DNA of 64,000 bases, from NCBI RefSeq assembly GCF_023856365.1, contig NC_064552.1:372001-436000 (forward strand), written 5' to 3'. Positions 33,371-45,920 of the stretch are shown one piece after another. The translations under genes and the position numbers were made by a program. Source of the stretch: Brienomyrus brachyistius (lineage: Eukaryota > Chordata > Actinopteri > Osteoglossiformes > Mormyridae). The notes below the pieces were generated by a model, which was not told the DNA's origin, did no database searches, and saw only the letters and a program-made list of their open reading frames with translations. The stretch's first letter is position 1; each line of letters opens with the position of its first letter.

Positions 33371-33718
33371 TTTTCTGTGTCTGCATTCACCCTTATGATA
33401 TACACAGCTTTTCACTGTGTCTGCGTTCACCCTTATGACATGCACGGCTTTTCACTGTGTCTGCGTTCACCCTTTTGACATGCACGGCTTTTCACTGTGT
33501 CTGCGTTCACCCTTATGACATGCACGGCTTTTCACTGTGTCTGCGTTCACCCTTATGACATGCACAGCTTTTCACTGTGTCTGCGTTCACCCTTATGACA
33601 TGCACAGCTTTTCACTGTGTCTGCGTTCACCCTTATGACATGCACAGCTTTTCACTGTGTCTGCGTTCACCCTTATGACATGCACGGCTTTTCACTGTGT
33701 CTGCGTTCACCCTTATGG
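33371..33718. repeat. 40-bp minisatellite, about 8.7 copies
   Basis: The unit is TTTTCACTGTGTCTGCGTTC followed by ACCCTTATGACATGCACGGC. Copies differ mainly at GCACGGC/GCACAGC; the first copy (TGCATTCACC, GATATACACAGC) is the most diverged. Confidence 0.96.
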
Positions 33719-35074
33719 CCTGATGATACTGAAGGCTGCTTTACCCTGCATGGTTTCTTTCTGCTTATTCGGGTTATTTATTCCTAGGCCTCACATGCAG
33801 TGCTGCACTGGGCACTGTTGCATCTGAAGGATTTAAAAACAGCTGAAATGGACGTGGCGTTCTGCTCTGCGCATGTATACCAACCCCTGGGTGCTGTTTG
33901 TCTCATAAATAAAGCATGTAGCTTCATTAGCACTGGCACTTTGTATCGGCCAGCTACATGGGACCTGCTTAGTGCACCATTAAGTTTTAATTAAATTCCG
34001 ATCTAAGATCTTGAATTATGGGTGCATAATAAAATTGGTGTAACATTAGTTAAACGTGCTAGCATTAGCATCTGAATTAAAACATGAAAGACATAAGGCA
34101 TCTGCACTTAGCAGCTTTCTGGTTTCATTTGTGACGTCCGCACTGAGCACGTGGGGGTGAGAGATGGCACCCTAATGATACTCCTGGCCGTCTGCCTCCT
34201 GCCCATTCTGCATCCCTGAATTTCACTAACCAACCCATGGTTTGATTGCTAGTTTGAGTTGTCTGTGTCATACCAGTATCACATCGTTTATCAAAACCCT
34301 GTTCTTTTTACTCAGATGTCCCTAAAGCAGTTCCCTGACCCCTGTCCAGTTGTGTGGGCATGTGCTAAAGGCTGCCGACCGCGATTGCCAGCACTTGACC
34401 TTAACATAATTCATTTACTGAGTGCAATGAAAAGGTATCCCTTGATAAGCCAATTGACAAACACCTGGTGTCGTCCAACCAAACTCGTTCCCTAGGTTTC
34501 TCCCTTTCAAAGGCCAGGAGTCTTTCATGTGGGCGCAGCGTGAGGAGCCACGTGAGGGCCGTTCGGCCTCCCTGCAGGCCAAACTCGGGCTGTTCTACTT
34601 GCGGGCCCTGTCTTCAAACAGACCGTTTGTCACTGCATGGTGGAATGTAAACGTGGAAATCCTCCATGTCCGCTGTCGGACAGTCGGAGTGCCAAGTCAG
34701 TGGTCCTGGTTTCCCATGGCCGGTTACCTTAATTACGAACATCACTACACCAGGATGGGACAGCTCACACGCCTTTCAGTGCCCAGCCACACGGCCCCCC
34801 AAGCCCTCATCTGAATCGATGGCCAAATGAAGTCAGTCATTAGGAAGTGATTGCAGTGTTTTAGATAAGCGCCGAGCATCGCAGTCTGGGCCCCGGGGCC
34901 ACAGCTGTCCAAAGTTCACCAAGGGCCAGGTAGAGGGGAACTCTGCAGGCTGCTGCTCTTATTAGGGCCGATAAGCTGATTATACCTTGTCAATCAGGGG
35001 GACGGTGGTGGGAGCGGGGGCTGTCGAGGGGCCCTTTCTCTGCTAATAAACGGCTGAAACCAGCGACGGATCCG
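33719..35074. other. intronic sequence; candidate regulatory DNA at 34850-35070
   Basis: Unique-looking. Around 34955-35000 GATAAGCTGATTATACC is followed by TTGTCAATCA (34987-34996), a good PBX/MEIS-type site in reverse complement (TGATTGACAA). This is motif reading only; conservation and activity are unknown. Confidence 0.35.
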
Positions 35075-35125
35075 TGGCCCGCTGGTGGCCCGCTGGTGGC
35101 CCGCTGGTGGCCCGCTGGTGGCCGG
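35075..35125. repeat. 11-bp tandem repeat, about 4 copies
   Basis: TGGCCCGCTGG repeated in tandem, followed by a GC-rich GGGGAGCGCGGCGCGCCCC stretch. Confidence 0.9.
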
Positions 35126-35696
35126 GGAGCGCGGCGCGCCCCTATGATGATGTGAGGGCCGTATTAAAGGCTACATGGCTCTGTTTCTCACTGGCTTGAT
35201 TTGTCAGCCGTTTAAAGGAGAGCCTCCGCGGGCTGGCGTCCTCAGCGTGCTTCTGCCAGGAAGCGGAGCAGGCCGCCGTGGAAATAAATAAATATGCCGG
35301 TGATGCGGGGGGGTGCTGCGTTTGAAGCCGCGATGCCTTTGAAGCTTACTGCGGGAGTCCATGGGTGCTGGAGTGTCCCTGCGCCGCCCGCCCCCCCGCA
35401 CTCTCCTTCTCCACCCCGTCCCTCTCGCCGAGAGCAGCCCGTTTTGGGAGCGCCTTTCATTCTCCGACAGGCAGATCAGCGAGGGCCGATCATAAGCATG
35501 AACGATAAGGCAGCCGTGTCGCCTGCAACATTTATATATCCAATAATATTTAATTCATATACAGTAAATGCATACAAATTCTAAATAGCGTACGTATATC
35601 CTACTTTTTATTTACTTTTAATTTTTAATGTAATTTGTGCTGTCAGTGTGTGCATACAATAGGTGGGAGAACCTTTATCAGAGCATTAAGCGTTGT
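35126..35696. other. GC-rich unique intron sequence
   Basis: 35200-35500 is GC-rich with CpGs; then AT-rich. No gene signature on either strand. The opposing ORFs of 64-96 codons have no recognisable protein features. Confidence 0.4.
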
Positions 35697-35815
35697 TTGT
35701 AACACACGCACACACACAGACACACGCACACACACGCACACACACAGACACACACACACACACAGACACACGCACACACAAACACAGACACATGCACGCA
35801 CTCACACACACACAA
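35697..35815. repeat. interrupted CA microsatellite
   Basis: CACACA runs interrupted by CAGA and CGCA, about 115 bp. The overlapping THTH and VCVC ORFs are artefacts. Confidence 0.95.
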
Positions 35816-37844
35816 CCAGAATATGCTGAATCTACTCAAAAAAGAATTCTTCTTTTTCTTAAAGTTTTTTAGCACTTTATCCAGAAGTGACTGTTTTGTT
35901 GTTTATATTGACAGCCTATTGAAATATTTATTTGGTGCAGTGTGAAATATGTGAACTTAGCTAAGCAGTATTTATGTAGGACATGGTCCTTAGTATAAAT
36001 TTAACAAGATTGACCAGGCAGTCCTTCTGTTTTCCCTGGACAGGCAAAGACTCAAATAAAGATTAAACATGATTTATTAAATCAAGTCTAACCCTAACTG
36101 ACTGAATTCTGCCGGTCTTGAGGTTAAACCAGAGAGGTTTGGTTTTTTATTACTATGAATAGTATTTGAACATTCTCCAATTTGTCATTTTTAAATTCAG
36201 AAGTCAGGTAGAATACTTTTTCTCATCAGAGGAAAATCATGATTGAAGGATGTTTTGCATATACATATTTATTTCATTCATCATTCATGATTCCACCTTT
36301 AGTTGGCTTTACATGTTTATTTTTCTTATTTTAGTGATTAGTCATTATATTTACTTTTTCCTGTTTGACGCTGTGTTACCGGCTTCTTCTAGGTTATTAT
36401 TCATACCCCCCCCTTCCTTTTCCTGCTCTTAGGGTGCTCAGTGAAAGCAGATTTCCTTAAGATGTAGCATTGTTTTCAGTTTTAGTTTATTTTTAATTTG
36501 ATACTATATTATTTGACCATTGTTTGCCTTATGGTGCTGTGATTATTTGAGAGTGAAATGTTTCACCGCTTGATTTTTGTAGTTACAAATATATAAGTAA
36601 ATTGCACATTGGAAAATATTTCCAGTAATTAATAGATATTGTTTCTGTTTCCGTGCTATAAGTAGAAAAGCGTATAAATGTAGTTGTTCTATGAAAATAT
36701 AGTTTGTATAGTATTTTAATAGACTGTAAGTAGTTGACAATTTTTATTTTATTTTTAAAGTGTATTTATGGGGTATAACATTATGTACTTCCTAAATCTA
36801 CCCAAGGGTGAGCTGTTTATCGCTAAGCCCCTGCTGGATGAAAGACATCGTAATAATAATTTTTTTGCCCCTAATCGGGCCTTGTCAGCGAGGCGCCTTA
36901 TCGTGGAGAGGAAAATGACACCGATGGTATCGGGGAGACGCGGCCGTCGCCGTCGCCAATCACAGCCGGCGCGGGCTCCGTATCAGGCGCCGCCACAAAC
37001 GGCGAGTGCTGCTTTTTTCATGTGGACTTCAAAACCGGCGCCAGTCATTAAAATTGCACCCGCGTCCCGTTTGCAGGGATCAGCGCACTGCCGCAAAATG
37101 GGATGTGGGAAAGGGCCTCGCTAAATGTGCTAATTCCATCGTCACATGTTTACGGCTTAATTTGAATCGGTTCGGGGGGGGGGGCGGGGGGAGCCACACA
37201 CTGCAAATAAATTGGCATTATCTTTGACTCCATAGGACTCAGCTGGTTGTGGGATTTAGTGGCTCACAGGCAGCACTATATATTGTTTGGCACAAAAGTG
37301 GGTTTACGCTTGAACTGCGGTAGCTAAGGTGCAGCCTCGGTGTAAGCTGTGCGGACAAAGGGCGCGGCCACACAATGGACGGCGGCACACGGTGCTTTGG
37401 GCCGAGCTGCACCACCACAATCTCGCCTGAATGGTGGGGGAGGCGCTGCCGCCACTTAAGTGGCCCCATTGACTGTCCCATTTCAAGCTGTAGCCATCAG
37501 AGTTATTTAAGATATTGCAAAGTTTATCTTGTGAGGGAGATTTCGTTCCTGGTTTCTTTGGCATCCGGCCGGCCTGCACAGGATGCAGGAGGTGTTGCCA
37601 GCAGGTTACCAGCATTTATTGGGAATTAACCACTCGTCTTATTAGGACTTGCCTACTCATCTATCAATGAACATAAACAAAAAGCATAATGGAGTTAGAG
37701 TAAGGGTTTGGGTTGGGGTAAAAGATTACTTTTATTAAAGTATACATCATAAGTCAGGGCTGGATCAGGCTCACACAAAGTCATACATATTGCATAGTTA
37801 CATAAACAAGAATTATTCCATAAGCCAGCCCCAGGCAGAGATGG
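35816..37844. other. intronic sequence; candidate regulatory DNA at 36780-37230
   Basis: 35816-36770 is AT-rich and unremarkable. 36780-37230 is mixed in composition, GC-rich in its middle, and includes GCCCCTAATCGGGCCTTGTC (36869-36888). It looks single-copy. A poly-G stretch (37172-37191) splits it. Whether it is conserved cannot be judged here. Confidence 0.35.
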
Positions 37845-39150
37845 GGCCATAGGCGGAGATAGGGTTGGCTGTAACCACAGGCGGAGACGGGACCATAGGC
37901 TGAAATGGGGTTAGCTGTAACTACAGGTGGAGATGGGACCATAGGCTGAAAAGGGGGTTGGCTGTAACCACAGGCGGAGACGGGACCATAGGCGGAGACA
38001 GGGTTGGCTGTAACCACAGGCGGACGCGGGACCATAGGCTGAAAAGGGGGTCGGCTGTAACCACAGGCGGAGACGGGACCATAGGCGGAGACAGGGTCGG
38101 CTGTAACCACAGGCGGAGACGGGACCATAGGCGGAGACAGGGTCGGCTGTAACCACAGGCGGAGACGGGACCATAGGCGGAGACAGGGTCGGCTGTAACC
38201 ACAGGCGGAGACGGGACCATAGGCGGAGACAGGGTCGGCTGTAACCACAGGCGGAGACGGGACCATAGGCTGAAATGGGGTTAGCTGTAACTACAGGTGG
38301 AGATGGGACCATAGGCTGAAAAGGGGGTTGGCTGTAACCACAGGCGGAGACGGGATCATAGGCGGAGACAGGGTTGGCTGTAACCACAGGCGGAGACGGG
38401 ACCATAGGCGGAGACAGGGTCGGCTGTAACCACAGGCGGAGACGGGACCATAGGCGGAGACAGGGTTGGCTGTAACCACAGGCGGAGACGGGATCATAGG
38501 CGGAGACAGGGTTGGCTGTAACCACAGGCGGACGCGGGACCATAGGCTGAAAAGGGGGTCGGCTGTAACCACAGGCGGAGACGGGACCATAGGCGGAGAC
38601 AGGGTCGGCTGTAACCACAGACGGAGACGGGACCATAGGCGGAGACAGGGTCGGCTGTAACCACAGGCGTAGACGGGACCATAGGCGGAGACAGGGTCGG
38701 CTGTAACCACAGGCGGAGACGGGACCATAGGCGGAGACAGGGTCGGCTGTAACCACAGGCGGAGACGGGACCATAGGCGGAGACAGGGTCGGCTGTAACC
38801 ACAGGCGGAGACAGGGTCGGCTGTAACCACAGGCGGAGACAGGGTCGGCTGTAACCACAGGCGGAGACAGGGTCGGCTGTAACCACAGGCGGAGACGGGA
38901 CCATAGGCTGAAATGGGGTTGGCTGCAACCACAGGCGGAGACGGGACCATAGGCTGAAATGGGGTTGGCTATAACTACAGGATGAGATGGGGCCATAGGT
39001 GGAGACAGGGTTGGCTGTAACCACAGGCGGAGACGAGACCATAGGCAGAGATGGGGCCGGCCCCAGCCCCAGGCGGAAACGTGGTCATAGGTGGAGATGG
39101 AGCCATAGCCGGAGACACCCGGCTATAGTCATAGGCAGAGTCAGTCGGCT
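37845..39150. repeat. 46-bp minisatellite, about 28 copies, with 28-bp deletion units
   Basis: The unit is CCACAGGCGGAGACGGGACC, ATAGGCGGAGACAGGGTCGG, then CTGTAA. A second unit type has ATAGGCTGAAA(A/T)GGGG(G)TTGGC. Three consecutive short units (about 38800-38885) lack an 18-bp part. An approximately 500-bp block holding both types appears twice (about 37880-38250 and 38280-38760). Degenerate copies flank the right side (to about 39200). ORFs of up to 361 codons on the minus strand are artefacts. Confidence 0.95.
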
Positions 39151-39810
39151 CTAGCCACAGTGAGAGACAAGACCATATGTAGAGGTGGGACCATAGGCGG
39201 AGTTGGGGCTGGCAATAGGCAAAACAGGCAGTTACAAGTTATCTGTGCTGTAGAGGAAGTGAAATTGATCATCAGTTTTCTTGGTAGGATGGCCTCCCAG
39301 GTAAAGCTTTGCCGAGGGCCCTTGAAAAGGTAGATCCAGCCCTGTGCACCATCAGAAAACATAGGCTGCACATACACAGGAATGTACACACACCATGGAA
39401 GAGCCCGGAAAGATGCTGGAGACAGCATCAGGAGGGATGCCGTAACCAGTCACTCTGCTGAGGTGGTGCTGGGTGGGGGGTAAACAAGGCATTTTTCCTC
39501 CCAACAAAACAGCCGCTGCAGCGACCTTTGGGTGACTCGCGTGGGGAGGGGGAGATACAGAGGAACTGTGTTTAATAAAATGTTTTAGAAGGAAATGGGA
39601 GACAAAAGGAAGGAGCGGGGCCCCCATGGGCACCTCCTCACTGACGCATTAAAGAGCTGACAGATCAGAGGGAGCGCAATTTCAAACCCGGCTCAAACGA
39701 GCTGAACAGGATGGGAGCTGGGCGGGGAGCTGGGCCCCGAGCAGAGACAGTGACATGCCAGTGACAGCCGATTGACAGCACTCAGGACACACTCCCTGGG
39801 ACGGGACATG
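39151..39810. other. intronic sequence, nothing recognised
   Basis: Spacer between two large arrays, partly degenerate copies of the 46-bp repeat at its start. Confidence 0.4.
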
Positions 39811-41442
39811 CACTATGTCTTCAGCTCGGGCCTTGGTCATACTCGATTCCAGGCCCCACTCCACTATGTCTTCGGCTCGGGCCTCGGTCATACTCGATTC
39901 CGGGGTCCGCCCCACTCTGTCTTCGGCTCGGCTCTTGGTCATACTCGATTCCGGGGTCCGCCCCACTATGTCTTCAGCTCGGGCCTCGTTCATACTCGAT
40001 TCCGGGGTCCGCCCCACTATGTCTTCGGCTCGGGCCTTGGTCATACTCGATTCCAGGCCCCACTCCACTATGTCTTCGGCTCGGGCCTTGGTCATACCCT
40101 ATTCCGGGCCCCACCCCACTCTGTCTTCGGCTCGGGCCTCGGTCATACTCGATTCCGGGGTCCGCCCCACTCTGTCTTCGGCTCGGCTCTTGGTCATACT
40201 CGATTCCGGGGTCCGCCCCACTATGTCTTCAGCTCGGGCCTCGTTCATACTCGATTCCGGGGTCCGCCCCACTATGTCTTCGGCTCGGGCCTTGGTCATA
40301 CTCGATTCCAGGCCCCACTCCACTATGTCTTCGGCTCGGGCCTTGGTCATACCCTATTCCGGGCCCCACCCCACTCTGTCTTCGGCTCGGGCCTCGGTCA
40401 TACTCGATTCCGGGGTCCGCCCCACTCTGTCTTCGGCTCGGCTCTTGGTCATACTCGATTCCGGGGTCCGCCCCACTATGTCTTCAGCTCGGGCCTCGGT
40501 CATACTCGATTCCGGGGTCCGCCCCACTATGTCTTCGGCTCGGCTCTTGGTCATACTCGATTCCGGGGTCCGCCCCACTCTGTCTTCGGCTCGGGCCTCG
40601 GTCATACTCGATTCCGGGGTCCGCCCCACTCTGTCTTCGGCTCGGCTCTTGGTCATACTCGATTCCGGGGTCCGCCCCACTATGTCTTCAGCTCGGGCCT
40701 CGTTCATACTCGATTCCGGGGTCCGCCCCACTATGTCTTCGGCTCGGGCCTTGGTCATACTCGATTCCAGGCCCCACTCCACTATGTCTTCGGCTCGGGC
40801 CTTGGTCATACCCTATTCCGGGCCCCACCCCACTCTGTCTTCGGCTCGGGCCTCGGTCATACTCGATTCCGGGGTCCGCCCCACTCTGTCTTCGGCTCGG
40901 CTCTTGGTCATACTCGATTCCGGGGTCCGCCCCACTATGTCTTCAGCTCGGGCCTCGTTCATACTCGATTCCGGGGTCCGCCCCACTATGTCTTCGGCTC
41001 GGGCCTTGGTCATACTCGATTCCAGGCCCCACTCCACTATGTCTTCGGCTCGGGCCTTGGTCATACCCTATTCCGGGCCCCACCCCACTCTGTCTTCGGC
41101 TCGGGCCTCGGTCATACTCGATTCCGGGGTCCGCCCCACTCTGTCTTCGGCTCGGCTCTTGGTCATACTCGATTCCGGGGTCCGCCCCACTATGTCTTCA
41201 GCTCGGGCCTCGGTCATACTCGATTCCGGGGTCCGCCCCACTATGTCTTCGGCTCGGCTCTTGGTCATACTCGATTCCGGGGTCCGCCCCACTATGTCTT
41301 CAGCTCGGGCCTCGGTCATACTCGATTCCGGGGTCCGCCCCACTATGTCTTCGGCTCGGGCCTTCATCATACTCGATTCCGGGGCCCGCCTCACTTTATC
41401 TTCGGCTTGGCTTGTGGGCATACCGATTCTGGGGCCCGCCCC
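39811..41442. repeat. 51-bp minisatellite with higher-order structure, about 32 copies
   Basis: The unit is CACTATGTCTTCGGCTCGGG, CCTCGGTCATACTCGATTCC, then GGGGTCCGCCC. A marked variant (CATACCCTATTCCGGGCC) recurs at 40093, 40348, 40807 and 41062, spacings of 255, 459 and 255 bp (5, 9 and 5 units). So blocks of five or nine units were amplified as wholes. 51 bp equals 17 codons, so ORFs of 575 and 621 codons are open in two + frames, with others on the minus strand. The right edge (from about 41375) is diverged. Confidence 0.97.
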
Positions 41443-42435
41443 GCTCTGCCTTCCACCCTGCTCTGGGTCCTGCTCAGCTCTGCCTTCCGGCCCGTGTAGC
41501 ACTGCCGCCTGTGTAGCCCTGCACCCTGCTTCCTCACACACCACCCTGTCACAGGACATGTTTCGGAGTTACACCACCTTTTCTGCCTGCCTGCCTCCCT
41601 GTCTGTCTCACAGACGCTCTGCTTGTGGCATCATGTTCGTCTTGCGGCCCCGAGATGCCCACCCCCGGCCCCCACACTAGCGGGACACCTGGACAGATAA
41701 AACAGCTGCACTGCAAAGTCAGCTGGTCCATCCATCTGTCGGTCAGTGGGGGAGCTCTGGGCAGGGGACACGTGGGGGCTGGATGAGGCCAAAGTCCCTA
41801 TGTCCACTGCAGGTCAGAATCTGCTACCAGCAGGAGTTTCATCTCATCCTAAATGCTTGCTTGTGTTTTTAAATCACTTTATGCACAAGGCTTGAATGCT
41901 TGTATGCACAGGCCTTTTAAATACATTGCCTCAAATCATGTATAAACTCACAGAAATGCATACATCAAAACAATATTCTAAAAAAAAAAGCTTTCTCATA
42001 TAGAGCTTCATTTTAATCCACAAACGCTGCCATCTGTGTATAATTAAAAGTGAGACATCCTTGGAGGAGAGCTATTGCATAAATTAGCTGGAATTATGTT
42101 GACTTTTTTATTTGTACAAAGGCAACCTTGAAGATTCAAAAAAGTGTTAAACCTCCATGTGGAGCAGACCGGTACCTTTTTAATTTAGAGCATGCAGATG
42201 CAGTTCCTCGCTTCAGCAGACAGGCTGTGCCCTTGAGCCATGCTAGACTGAGCCAGCACTTCCTGGTGCTGTACCATGTGAAGCAGCAGCTCTGGGTCAC
42301 TCCACATTTCACACACGCTTAAATTCTCTATGCCCACAGTGAGCTGAGGAGGGAAGTGCTGCTTCCTGCATGGGGCCTCTGTTCTGTATCTGTGTGTGCC
42401 CTCGTCAGACCGTCAGTATCGCTAACATCGCGTGT
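41443..42435. other. intronic sequence, nothing recognised
   Basis: GC-rich until about 41800, then AT-rich; no feature supported. Confidence 0.4.
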
Positions 42436-42440
42436 GTCTG

Positions 42441-42482
<42 letters not shown>

Positions 42483-42540
42483 TGCGAGCACGTGTGTGTG
42501 TGTACACGTGTCTGTCTGTCTGTGTGTGAGTACATGTCTG
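42436..42540. repeat. GT microsatellite
   Basis: TG repeats from about 42442 to 42480, then interrupted TGTG and TGTC blocks to 42537. Confidence 0.95.
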
Positions 42541-43525
42541 CGTGCTTGTATTCTGCCGCTTTTCACTGCCATGTGTGTATAGTACCCTTATAAATTTTAT
42601 ACGTGTAAATGTTGAAAGGTGCACTTTCAGACATTCGTCTGTTCAGTAATTTGTCTGGAATGGGTATGGGGGCTGCGCACGCCGCGCCCCCTCCAGTGTG
42701 AAAAGGCCCCTTTGGCTGACCATTTGGCCAGCAGAGGTTGCAGCGCGCCACACTCAGGCCACGTCAGGGCCGATGCTGCTCTTCCTGAGCAGACAGTGAA
42801 GCCCTCCTTACTTCCTCCATGTCAGAGTACTCCTCTCTAAAATCAAGAGAAATTTTGCATATTGGAGAAGGAACACTCCTGCCTTTGGATAGAAGAGCCT
42901 CATGTAGACCCAGTGCATCTTGTAGGTTGCTAGGTTAAATGTTTTTAATATCAAATCAGACTACAGATACTGGATGGAGATGCGGGATTATGGCAGTGAG
43001 GGAAGGAGGACGCATCACGCCAGGCCATCACATTCACATGAGTGCTGCTCCTGCCTGCGCCTTTATATTCGTATACGGCAGCAGCAGCTGACACGTAGGC
43101 ACACGTCCTGCACCTACGCTCTGTCTGCTTGCCATAATTATGTTCTTGGCTCTTCTTTCATCCGATATAGGGATGCTTGCAAGAAGAGGCAGCTGTCAGA
43201 CACAAAGAACGTATGATTAAGATCTTTACAATTACACGCATGGGGCTGTGCCTCCGTAAGCACATAAACAGGCATGGGCAACGCCCTTCAAGGTGACCGC
43301 TTCCTCTAGCTCTTCCTAGAGGAACTGAGTGTGTCCATTTTCTCATATTAATAAAGGCACAATATGACCATTCATATGAATCCCAGGTCCAGTTTATGTG
43401 GTACATTGTGCTGAGAGACGGCTATGTCTGTGCTGACATTCAGGGGTCATGGATTTAAAATAATAATTAATGATAATGTACATGTTACTGAGAAGATGTC
43501 AGCATGGCGTTAGAGTAGTTAACGT
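42541..43525. other. intronic sequence, nothing recognised
   Basis: Unique-looking, mixed composition; no feature supported. Confidence 0.4.
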
Positions 43526-44305
43526 ACCTGTTATAGAATGGACATTAACGTGGTGTTGGTAGTGCAGTTATTTATTTGTTACCGAATGGAAGTTAACGTA
43601 GTGTTGGTAGAGCAGTTATTTATTTGTTACCGAATGGAAGTTAACGTAGTGTTGGTAGTGCAGTTATTTATTTGTTACCGAATGGATGTTAACGTAGTGT
43701 TGGTAGAGCAGTTATTTATTTGTTACCGAATGGATATTAACGTAGTGTTGGTAGAGCAGTTATTTATTTGTTACTGAATGGATGTTAACGTAGTGTTGGT
43801 AGTGCAGTTATTTATTTGTTACTGAATGGATGTTAACGTAGTGTTGGTAGAGCAGTTATTTATTTGTTACCGAATGGATGTTAACGTAGTGTTGGTAGAG
43901 CAGTTATTTATTTGTTACCGAATGGATGTTAACGTAGTGTTGGTAGAGCAGTTATTTATTTGTTACCGAATGGAGGCCAGTGCGGTGTTGGTAGAGCAGT
44001 TAATTTTATCGTTACTGAATGGATGTTAGCGTGGTGCTGGAGCGGTTAATTGACTCATTACTGAGTAGAAGTCAGCGTGGTTTTGGTAGAGCAGTTTTTT
44101 GTTACAAAATGGATGTTAACTTAGTGTTGGGAGAGCAGTTAATTTACTAATTACTGAATGGACGCCAGTGTGGTGTGTTGGGAGAGCAGTTAATTTACTA
44201 ATTACTGAATGGATGCCAGTGTGGTGTTGGTAGAGCAGTTAATTTACTCATTACTGAATGGATGTCAGCGTACTGTTGGTAGAGCAGTTAATTTTCTTAT
44301 CACTG
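43526..44305. repeat. 48-bp minisatellite, about 16 copies
   Basis: The unit is ATGGATGTTAACGTAGTGTT, GGTAGAGCAGTTATTTATTT, then GTTACCGA. Copies to about 43960 are nearly identical; those from 43960 to 44305 are clearly diverged (TTAATTTACTCATTACTGA types, variable lengths). 48 bp is a multiple of 3, which explains the 67-79-codon ORFs. Confidence 0.96.
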
Positions 44306-45920
44306 ACTTAATATGGTTTTAGCGGGGCCACCGTTTGCTTTCCTGTAAATTGATGTAGAGCTGTTCATCCTTCTGACTTTTTGAAGGATAATTTTAGGCC
44401 AGATCTTTAATTTAGATTTAATTCTAAATTCTGCTTGCGCACAGAGCTGCTTTCTGGGCCTGGCGCTATGTTGTGTACCACCTGGATTTATTTGGATCAG
44501 CAGAGTCCCTTGCCTGGCCCAGGTTGCCCGTGAGGACCTGACTGAGCAGAAGGCCTTGCTCAGAACTGGCACCTGAGCCTCTCCCAGCCTGGGACAGCCT
44601 TCATGCCCTCCCCGCCACTCCCTCCTTCCCCTGATCCCTCGCTCTCTGGCCAGGTTGTGTCCTACTTTTGCCCCATGGCATTTGAGGAGAGTCTGCTTTG
44701 ATTCCCAGTTTTTGGACACATCTAGCATGCTTGTTTGCATATACATTTCACCAACAGCAATGGAGTTTGTGTTGGTAGTTTTTAGATAGGTATCTGCTCA
44801 CATTGTGTTGCTTCCTGTAGTATAGTACATTGCACTGGTACATTTATGATGGCATGTCGGGCCTCCTCTCCTAGGTGGCTGTAGGAAGACCCCTAATGCA
44901 GCTTGCTCAGGGGGTCCCTGTCCACAGCGGCATTGCACACAAGTTCACCTGGCACCTTCTGCATCCTCCCGCTTCACAGCACCAAAGAGACATTTTGATG
45001 GTCCGGTGAAAATTAAATTCTTTAAATGAGTGTTTTATTGGTTCCTGTCCTCATGTCTTCTAGGGCATATCATTTGAAAACCAGGGATTCCTCGTGAAGG
45101 CAAGTCTGCCTGATCAGTCTGACTGGGTCTTTGGGAATGGGCCGAAGTGGCGTTCCATCCAACAGCCATGGGGGTATTATTCAATACCTTTGAGAGGCTG
45201 GGTTATACTTAATCATCGTAGTCAGACATGCTGATAAATATCTGCTTTGTAAACAGTTCTAATGAAGTTTGCTATTTTTGTGGGCAATCTTCTATGTGCT
45301 TTAAAGTCTTCATGTCAAATGATAGGCTGTCAAGCAGAAGGGAGACAGCAGAACTGCCTTGTGACAGAAGAGGGGGGAGGACGGATCCCTCATTCTCCAG
45401 CTGCAGTGTGAGAAGCTGCAGCTGGATTGACTGACTTATTTATATGTTGTGGGAGGGAATGCAAAAGCTTAAAAGAAAAAAAAGAAAACGTCATGGTCAG
45501 ATGGAAGTTGTGTGTCCTGAGCCACATAGGGGCTGCACAGCCTAGCCAAGTCGACTTTACTGTTCTGCAGTTACACTTTTAGCTTGACGTCTGCTAGTCA
45601 CTGATGGACATTAAGAACATGGACGCCTCAGAAGCACGAGGAAAAGAGAAGTGGTGAAGCAAACACTGAGCACATGGAATCACCTTTGTACGTCACTTAC
45701 AATTAATGTGTTAATAAATTCCCTTTTACTTGCATCTCCACATGTTTCTGATTGATAACCGATATACTTTGGTCTAATATCACCGGAGCCAGTGTTGCCA
45801 GGTTTCACACGTCTCCCGTGACTTCGAAGGCGATATTAACTGCCTTCATTTTTTTAGTTTTGGGGTTAACTGCCCCTTTAACTAAACAATTTGTTTATCC
45901 TCCATTGTTTTGGGGTGGCT
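44306..45920. other. intronic sequence, nothing recognised
   Basis: Unique-looking. A 148-codon ORF on the minus strand at 44300-44746 has no recognisable motif and overlaps the minisatellite edge, so I do not call it. Poly-A/AG stretch at 45468-45488. Confidence 0.45.

Noticed and set aside
37911..38996. 361-codon minus-strand ORF
   Set aside because: Product of the 46-bp minisatellite; other frames are open over the same interval.
39811..41442. CRISPR array or other repeat-spacer system
   Set aside because: Units are directly adjacent without unique spacers, in vertebrate intronic DNA. The same applies to the other arrays in the window.
39772..41680. 575- and 621-codon ORFs as a 17-residue-repeat protein
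   Set aside because: The 51-bp unit keeps frame by length alone. Two + frames and the minus strand are open together, and no signal peptide, domain or flanking gene structure is present.
44300..44746. 148-codon minus-strand ORF as a gene
   Set aside because: No recognisable motif, begins in the edge of a minisatellite and lies inside an intron; a chance ORF of this size is expected in moderately GC-rich DNA.
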